From Gordonia sp. UBA7599 (lineage in GTDB: Bacteria; Actinomycetota; Actinomycetes; Mycobacteriales; Mycobacteriaceae), in assembly GCA_002477755.1 (NCBI GenBank), contig DLKD01000036.1, positions 1-64,000 on the forward strand: 64,000 nt of DNA. Direction: 5' to 3'. The translations under genes were made by a program, and so were the position numbers. Below are positions 59,625-64,000 of the stretch, piece by piece (positions within the stretch are counted from its first letter, which is position 1; every line of letters starts with the position of its first letter). The notes below the pieces were generated by a model, which did not search any database, had not been told where the DNA came from, and saw nothing but the letters and a program-made list of their open reading frames with translations.

Positions 59625-60479
59625 ATGCGCGTCGCGATGGCACAGATCACGGCCGGCGACGATCCGTCGGCGAATCTCGACAACCTCGCGCGGCTGGTCG
59701 AGGAGGCCGCCGCCGGTGGGGCTGACCTCATCGCCTTCCCAGAGGCGACGATGTGCTGCTACGGGGTACCGCTGGCCCCGATCGCGCAACCGCTCGACGG
59801 GCCGTGGGCGACGGGTGTGCGCGAGATCGCGCGCCGCCACGGCATCGCCATCCTCGTCGGCCTGTTCACCCCCGGCACTGCCGATGATTCCGGCAAGCCT
59901 CGGGTGCGCAACACGGTCCTCGTCGTCGACCGAGAGGGCCGCTACTGGTCCTACGACAAGATTCACCTCTACGACGCCTTCGGCTATCGCGAGTCGGCGT
60001 CGGTCGCACCCGGCAACGATGCGCTGGTCGCCGACCTCGAGTTGGCCGACGGCACGACCGCCCGCCTCGGCGTCGCCACGTGCTACGACGTCCGCTTCCC
60101 CGAACTGTTCGGCGCACTGGCCGATGCGGGCGCGCAGGTGATTGCGGTGCCGACGTCGTGGGCACCCGGTCCGGGCAAGGCCGAGCAGTGGCGCATCCTG
60201 ACCTCGGCGCGCGCATTGGACTCCGGCGCGTTCATCGTCGCCGTCGACCAAGCTCCCCCGGCTGGCGCCGGCGAGACCCGCGGCCCCGTCGGTGTCGGGC
60301 ACAGTCGTGTCGTGGACCCATTCGGTAGCGTGGTCGGGGATGAATACGGGCGCTCGCCCCATCTCGGGTTCCACAACCTGGACCTGGCAGATGTCGAGCG
60401 GTCGCGGGACGCGCTCGGAATGCGGGTGAATCGGCGCTCGGTTGCCACACCGGCGCCGATGCCTCCCGGGGATCGATAG
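59625..60479 (+). CDS. Carbon-nitrogen hydrolase (nitrilase superfamily)
   Basis: 284 residues with the nitrilase triad: Glu in AFPEATMCCYG, Lys in YDKIHLYDAFGY and Cys in VATCYDVRFPE. The sequence resembles Nit/deaminated-glutathione amidase or omega-amidase members. The position corresponds to Rv0480c. Cytosolic amidase with unknown substrate. It overlaps no neighbour and is 11 nt before the DUF2993 gene. Confidence 0.92.
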   Translation: MRVAMAQITAGDDPSANLDNLARLVEEAAAGGADLIAFPEATMCCYGVPLAPIAQPLDGPWATGVREIARRHGIAILVGLFTPGTADDSGKPRVRNTVLVVDREGRYWSYDKIHLYDAFGYRESASVAPGNDALVADLELADGTTARLGVATCYDVRFPELFGALADAGAQVIAVPTSWAPGPGKAEQWRILTSARALDSGAFIVAVDQAPPAGAGETRGPVGVGHSRVVDPFGSVVGDEYGRSPHLGFHNLDLADVERSRDALGMRVNRRSVATPAPMPPGDR

Positions 60480-60490
60480 GAGACGGGTCA

Positions 60491-61492
60491 GTGACGACCG
60501 ACGACGACGAGTGGACCTCGGCCGATGAGCCGTTGAACCTGGAGAAGACCGATGCGGTGACGAAGAGGATCCCGCACGCGCCCACCGCCCCGGTCGAACC
60601 GCCGTGGCCGGCAGACGAGCCGCCGACGCCTGATCCGGGGACCGAGCCCATCACCGCCGCGTCCGAGGCGGCGGCGCCCGCGCAGCCGGGCAAGGTCGCC
60701 AAGTCGGTGCCGTCCAAGCGCAGCACCAAGAAGTGGGTCGGCATCGGTCTGGTCGGCGCGCTGCTCATCGTCGTCGCCGGGCTCGGCGGTACCGAGTGGT
60801 ACTTGCGGCACGAGGTTAAGGACTGCATCGCGAAGGCGTTCGGTTCGCTGACCGGCGAGACGGCGACCGTGCAGTTGAGCTCCAAGCCGATGCTGTTGCA
60901 GGTCCTGGCGAAGGAGATCCCCTTCGTCGAGGTCAACTCGAGTGGTTCCGGTGAGGGGCGGCTGCACCTGCGTGTCGACGACATCGCCGCTAGCGGTAAC
61001 CAATCGACGATCGGCAAGATCGACGGAAACGGCGTCATGCCGTTCAGTCAGATTCTCGCTACCGCCCGCGCGGCGGGCCCGGTATCGGGCGGGAACGATC
61101 CGATGTCCCAGATGGGGGCCGCCAGCCAGCTGCAGTCGATCAAGTCGAACGGCGACGGCACCTTCGACGTGACCGTCACCGTGCAGGCGGTCATCATCCC
61201 GCTGCCCGTCACGGTCACCCTGCGGCCGACGATCCAGGACGGCAAGCCCCACCTGGAAGTGGTGCAGGCCAGCATGCTGGTGTTCGGGATTCCGCCGGAC
61301 CTCGCGCAGAACGTCGTCAACGACCTCACCAACGCCATGTTCGGCGAGGGTCTGCGGGACATGAAGATGACGAAGTTCGAGGTGCAGGGCGAGGGCATCG
61401 CGTTCGCCCTCGCCGGGACCAACATCACCGCCGACGAGAACTTCGTCCGGCCCCAGGGCAACTGCGGCGAACTCGTCACCTTCACCGGCTGA
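60491..61492 (+). CDS. LmeA-like DUF2993 membrane-anchored protein
   Basis: 333 residues: a long acidic/Pro-rich cytoplasmic N-terminus (1-90), one membrane segment (WVGIGLVGALLIVVAGLGG), and a periplasmic DUF2993 domain (about 112-333; VQLSSKPMLLQVLAKEIPFVEV ... NCGELVTF). LmeA, a mycobacterial DUF2993 protein, aids mannan elongation of lipoglycans; this one is the Rv0479c-type paralogue. GTG 60491 start. Confidence 0.82.
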   Translation: MTTDDDEWTSADEPLNLEKTDAVTKRIPHAPTAPVEPPWPADEPPTPDPGTEPITAASEAAAPAQPGKVAKSVPSKRSTKKWVGIGLVGALLIVVAGLGGTEWYLRHEVKDCIAKAFGSLTGETATVQLSSKPMLLQVLAKEIPFVEVNSSGSGEGRLHLRVDDIAASGNQSTIGKIDGNGVMPFSQILATARAAGPVSGGNDPMSQMGAASQLQSIKSNGDGTFDVTVTVQAVIIPLPVTVTLRPTIQDGKPHLEVVQASMLVFGIPPDLAQNVVNDLTNAMFGEGLRDMKMTKFEVQGEGIAFALAGTNITADENFVRPQGNCGELVTFTG

Positions 61493-61538
61493 GCGTTGGA
61501 CGACGCCGCACCTGACCGAACGGTCGAGCGCGGTGGGG

Positions 61539-62429
61539 TCAGTCGAAGACCACGGTCTTCGCACCGTGGACCAGCACCCGGTCCTCCAGATGCCAACGGA
61601 CTCCGCGCGCCAACACGAGGGTTTCGATGTCGCGGCCCTGGCGGACCATGTCGGCGACGTTGTCGCCGTGGTCGACGCGGATGACGTCCTGCTCGATGAT
61701 CGGCCCGGCGTCGAGCTCGGCCGTCACGTAGTGGCATGTCGCGCCGATCAGCTTCACGCCTCGGGCGAAGGCCTGGTGGTAGGGGCGCGCGCCGACGAAG
61801 CTCGGCAGGAAGCTGTGGTGGATGTTGATGGCGCGCCGGGCCCAGCGCTCACACAACTGCGCAGGGAGGATCTGCATGAACCGGGCGAGCACAACGGCGT
61901 CGGGGTCATGATCGTCGACTATGGCGGCGATCCGGACGAACGCTTCGTCGCGGCTCACGTCCGGGTCGTCGAAGGCGACGAGGTGGAACGGCACGCCGAA
62001 CCGCTCGGTGAGCTCACCCAACGACGAGTGGTTACCGACGACCGCCACGATCTCGCCGGGGAACTCGTCGCGTTGCGCGCGTCCCAAGAGGTCGATTAGG
62101 CAGTGGCTCTCCTTGCTCACCAGGATGACGACCTTCTTGGGCGCCCCGGAGTCGGTGAGCCGCCACTCGGTGTCGGGGTGGAAGTGTTGCGCGGCGAGCG
62201 CGGCGAAGCGTTCACGTAATTCGTCGACGGTGCAATCGACTGAGTCGGCGCGCACCGCCTGGCGGGTGAAGAACCAGTTGGTGTCCTCGTCGGAGTGATA
62301 GGCCGCCTCGGTGATCCAGGCGCCGGCGTCGGCGAGGAAGCCGGCGATCCGTGCGACGATGCCGGTCGTGTCCGGGCAACCGAGGGACAGGACGAAACGA
62401 CGATCAGCAGCCGCGGTGTCGGGGTTCAC
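61539..62429 (-). CDS. purU: Formyltetrahydrofolate deformylase
   Basis: 296 residues: N-terminal ACT domain ([28 protein letters not shown]) and a formyltransferase-fold domain with the active-site block [20 protein letters not shown] and the Asp in [10 protein letters not shown]. It hydrolyses 10-formyl-THF to THF and formate, balancing one-carbon pools. GTG start. Convergent with the DUF2993 gene, divergent from deoC. Confidence 0.95.
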   Translation of the reverse strand: MNPDTAAADRRFVLSLGCPDTTGIVARIAGFLADAGAWITEAAYHSDEDTNWFFTRQAVRADSVDCTVDELRERFAALAAQHFHPDTEWRLTDSGAPKKVVILVSKESHCLIDLLGRAQRDEFPGEIVAVVGNHSSLGELTERFGVPFHLVAFDDPDVSRDEAFVRIAAIVDDHDPDAVVLARFMQILPAQLCERWARRAINIHHSFLPSFVGARPYHQAFARGVKLIGATCHYVTAELDAGPIIEQDVIRVDHGDNVADMVRQGRDIETLVLARGVRWHLEDRVLVHGAKTVVFD

Positions 62430-62455
62430 GCTCCCAGTGTGCCAAGCTGGCGGGC

Positions 62456-63169
62456 ATGACCGAACACGACCTCACCCGTGAGCGCGTCGCCCGCATGATC
62501 GACCACACGTTGCTCGCACCGGAAGCGACACGCGCCGACGCGGAGGCCGCAGTGCTCCAGGCGGCCGAACTGGACGTCTTCGCCGTGTGCCTGTCGCCGT
62601 CGATGTTGCCCATTGCAACGGGGGATCGGCAGCGTCTGGCCGTCGTGGCCGGCTTCCCGTCGGGCAAGCATCACGCGCTGATCAAGGCGGCCGAGGCCCG
62701 GATGGCCGTCGACACGGGTGCGCAGGAGATCGACATGGTCATCGATATCGGGGCGGCGGTCGACGGCCGGTTCGACGAGGTGTTCGCTGAGGTGCTCACC
62801 GTCGCCCAGGCGGTCTCTGAGAACGTCCTGTTGAAGGTCATCGTCGAGTCGGCGGTCCTGCTGCGTGATGCCGGGCCCGACACCCTGCAGCGCGTGTGCG
62901 AGCAAGCAGTGGCAGCCGGGGCCGGAATGGTCAAGACCTCCACCGGATTCCACCCGGCGGGCGGGGCGAGTGTCGAGGCGGTCCGCCTCATGGCCGACGC
63001 CGTCGGCGGCTCGGCGGGCGTGAAGGCCAGCGGCGGAATCCGCGATGCGCGGTTCGCTGCAGAACTCATCGAAGCCGGTGCGACGCGACTCGGACTGTCG
63101 CAGACAGCGGCCGTGCTCGACGGCTTCGGGCCTGCCGCGCCCCCCGACGGCGCTAGTCTGAGCGCGTGA
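62456..63169 (+). CDS. deoC: Deoxyribose-phosphate aldolase
   Basis: 237-residue class I aldolase: [38 protein letters not shown] (first Lys) and [10 protein letters not shown] (Schiff-base Lys). It splits 2-deoxyribose 5-phosphate into glyceraldehyde 3-phosphate and acetaldehyde. Rv0478 equivalent. Its stop overlaps the next gene start by 4 nt (GTGA). Confidence 0.95.
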   Translation: MTEHDLTRERVARMIDHTLLAPEATRADAEAAVLQAAELDVFAVCLSPSMLPIATGDRQRLAVVAGFPSGKHHALIKAAEARMAVDTGAQEIDMVIDIGAAVDGRFDEVFAEVLTVAQAVSENVLLKVIVESAVLLRDAGPDTLQRVCEQAVAAGAGMVKTSTGFHPAGGASVEAVRLMADAVGGSAGVKASGGIRDARFAAELIEAGATRLGLSQTAAVLDGFGPAAPPDGASLSA

Positions 63170-63642
63170 GCTTCGTCCTCGAGCATTCGGTGGAGATCGC
63201 CGCGCCGGCGGCGACGGTCTGGGCAGTGTTGACCGACTTCGACGCTTACGGCCAGTGGAACCCGTTCGTCCCGCACGCATCGTGCACCCTTGAGCCGGGG
63301 ACGCCGATCGATATGCAGGTGCGCCTGCGCGGTGACAACCTGCGACGGCAGCGCGAGTTCGTCAACAGCGTCACTCCCGGGCGTTCCTTCAGCTACTCGA
63401 TGAAGCCGGCACCGTTGGGCCTGCTGCGCAGCGTGCGGGAGCAGACGGTCCTCCCGTCGGGGCCCGGGACCAGCCACTACGCATCGCATTTCCAGATCGA
63501 CGGCGCTCTGACGCCGGTCGTCAGCACATTGCTCGGCAAAGACATGCGGCGTGGATTCGACGACATGGCCGCGGCACTCAAACAGCGCGCCGAGGAGATT
63601 TCCGGCGGAACCAAACACCAGCCAGCGCCGCGGCGCCGCTAG
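63166..63642 (+). CDS. SRPBCC-family protein
   Basis: 158 residues: [33 protein letters not shown], the START-like N-terminus, and [19 protein letters not shown] start overlaps the deoC stop, so it is translationally coupled. Its stop TAG and the convergent SDR stop share a CTAG. Ligand unknown. Confidence 0.85.
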   Translation: MSFVLEHSVEIAAPAATVWAVLTDFDAYGQWNPFVPHASCTLEPGTPIDMQVRLRGDNLRRQREFVNSVTPGRSFSYSMKPAPLGLLRSVREQTVLPSGPGTSHYASHFQIDGALTPVVSTLLGKDMRRGFDDMAAALKQRAEEISGGTKHQPAPRRR

Positions 63643-64000
63643 CCCGTCTTGATGTTTCGCCGCGCATTGGCTTGATCGCGCGGCTTGATGACGATCTCGT
63701 CCAGGTTCACGTGCGGCGGGCGTGACGCGACGAAGGAGATGACCTCGGCGACATCGTCGGCCACCAGCGGAGTGAGTCCGGCGTAGACGGCATCCGCGCG
63801 CTCCTGATCGCCGTCGAAGCGGACCACGGAGAACTCGGTCTCCACCATCCCGGGCAGGATCTCGGTGAGCCGGACCGGCTGGCCGAGCAATTCCAGGCGC
63901 AGCGTCCGGTGCAGCAGGGCCTGTGCGTGCTTGGCCGAGGTGTACCCGGCGCCGTTGTCGTAGGGCTCCAGGGCGGCGATGGAGGTGACGGTGACGATGA
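63639..64000 (-). CDS. Short-chain dehydrogenase, C-terminal part
   Basis: Partial; the 5' end is outside the window. The visible reading includes TSIAALEPYDNGAGYTSAKHA (Ser and YxxxK of SDRs), LLGQPVRLTEILPGMVETEFS and the ADDVAEVISFVASRPPHVNLDEIVI C-terminus. It resembles Rv0484c in position. The enzyme's substrate is unknown. Confidence 0.9.
   Translation of the reverse strand, partial: IVTVTSIAALEPYDNGAGYTSAKHAQALLHRTLRLELLGQPVRLTEILPGMVETEFSVVRFDGDQERADAVYAGLTPLVADDVAEVISFVASRPPHVNLDEIVIKPRDQANARRNIKTG

Noticed and set aside
1-64000. tRNA, rRNA and transposase genes
   Set aside because: None was recognised on either strand; absence rests on reading by eye and a tRNA scan could still find one.

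Overview
The window is a 64 kb piece of a high-GC mycolic-acid-type actinobacterial chromosome (Mycobacteriales; Gordonia, Rhodococcus or a close relative is the best guess). The evidence is a GroEL2-type Gly/Met-rich chaperonin tail, heavy GTG start use, an HBHA-like lysine/alanine-repeat protein, an MTB12-like antigen, an LmeA-like DUF2993 protein, and a backbone whose order (lpdC ... AhpD-like, ramB, aceA, fadB2 ... DUF445, XRE, hbhA, DUF2516 ... deoC, DUF2993, nitrilase, SRPBCC, murB, SDR) recalls Mycobacterium tuberculosis Rv0462-Rv0484c from memory. No rRNA, tRNA, CRISPR array or transposase was seen.

Layout. (1) 1-263: end of groL and a strong two-hairpin terminator. (2) 277-17021: an aromatic catabolic island. 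It has two routes into catechols: a CYP255/GcoA-like P450 with a one-chain FeS-FAD-NAD reductase, and an HpaB-type flavin monooxygenase with its reductase. These feed a complete meta-cleavage lower pathway: extradiol dioxygenase, semialdehyde dehydrogenase, 4-oxalocrotonate tautomerase, decarboxylase, hydratase, aldolase and acylating aldehyde dehydrogenase. Two IclR and two AraC regulators sit inside it. The content resembles the alkylphenol (aph) and alkylguaiacol (agc) loci described in Rhodococcus. Three near-identical dyad sites, and a relic of a duplicated araC promoter plus start, tie its operons together. (3) 17134-24479: a DUF4166 protein, an SRPBCC protein, a secreted protein, two tandem paralogous membrane proteins, a hemerythrin, a prolyl oligopeptidase and a choloylglycine-hydrolase-like enzyme. 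(4) 24599-33748: an OYE-type oxidoreductase with a TetR regulator, lpdC, then a cluster of DUF4873, two AurF-like diiron proteins and a ferredoxin-type reductase, followed by an ABC1 kinase and a TetR regulator. (5) 33819-42364: a SufR-like regulator with an ABC exporter, an MTB12-like antigen, a cupin, two methyltransferases, an AhpD-like protein, a vapBC toxin-antitoxin pair, a secreted lipase and an alpha/beta hydrolase. (6) 42377-49667: ramB, a lipoprotein gene, aceA with an evident RamB box, fadB2 and a MetE homologue that lacks the zinc ligands. (7) 49670-53724: a methyltransferase gene between two inverted tandem-repeat arrays, PPK2, an SDR and DUF445. (8) 53765-64000: XRE, HBHA, DUF2516, MerR, a hydrolase with an HBHA-like tail, murB, two SRPBCC-type proteins, a nitrilase, a DUF2993 protein, purU, deoC, an SRPBCC protein and a partial SDR.

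The observations I consider least explained are: the full-length MetE homologue in which three of the four zinc ligands are replaced; one 21-22 bp repeat family forming three arrays, two of them inverted around a methyltransferase gene whose 3' end lies in the repeat; the duplicated araC promoter relic in front of the P450 operon; a pair of AurF homologues, one with altered diiron ligands; and the hydrolase carrying an HBHA-type lysine tail. All functional statements rest on reading translated sequence and remembered family motifs; no database search was run.
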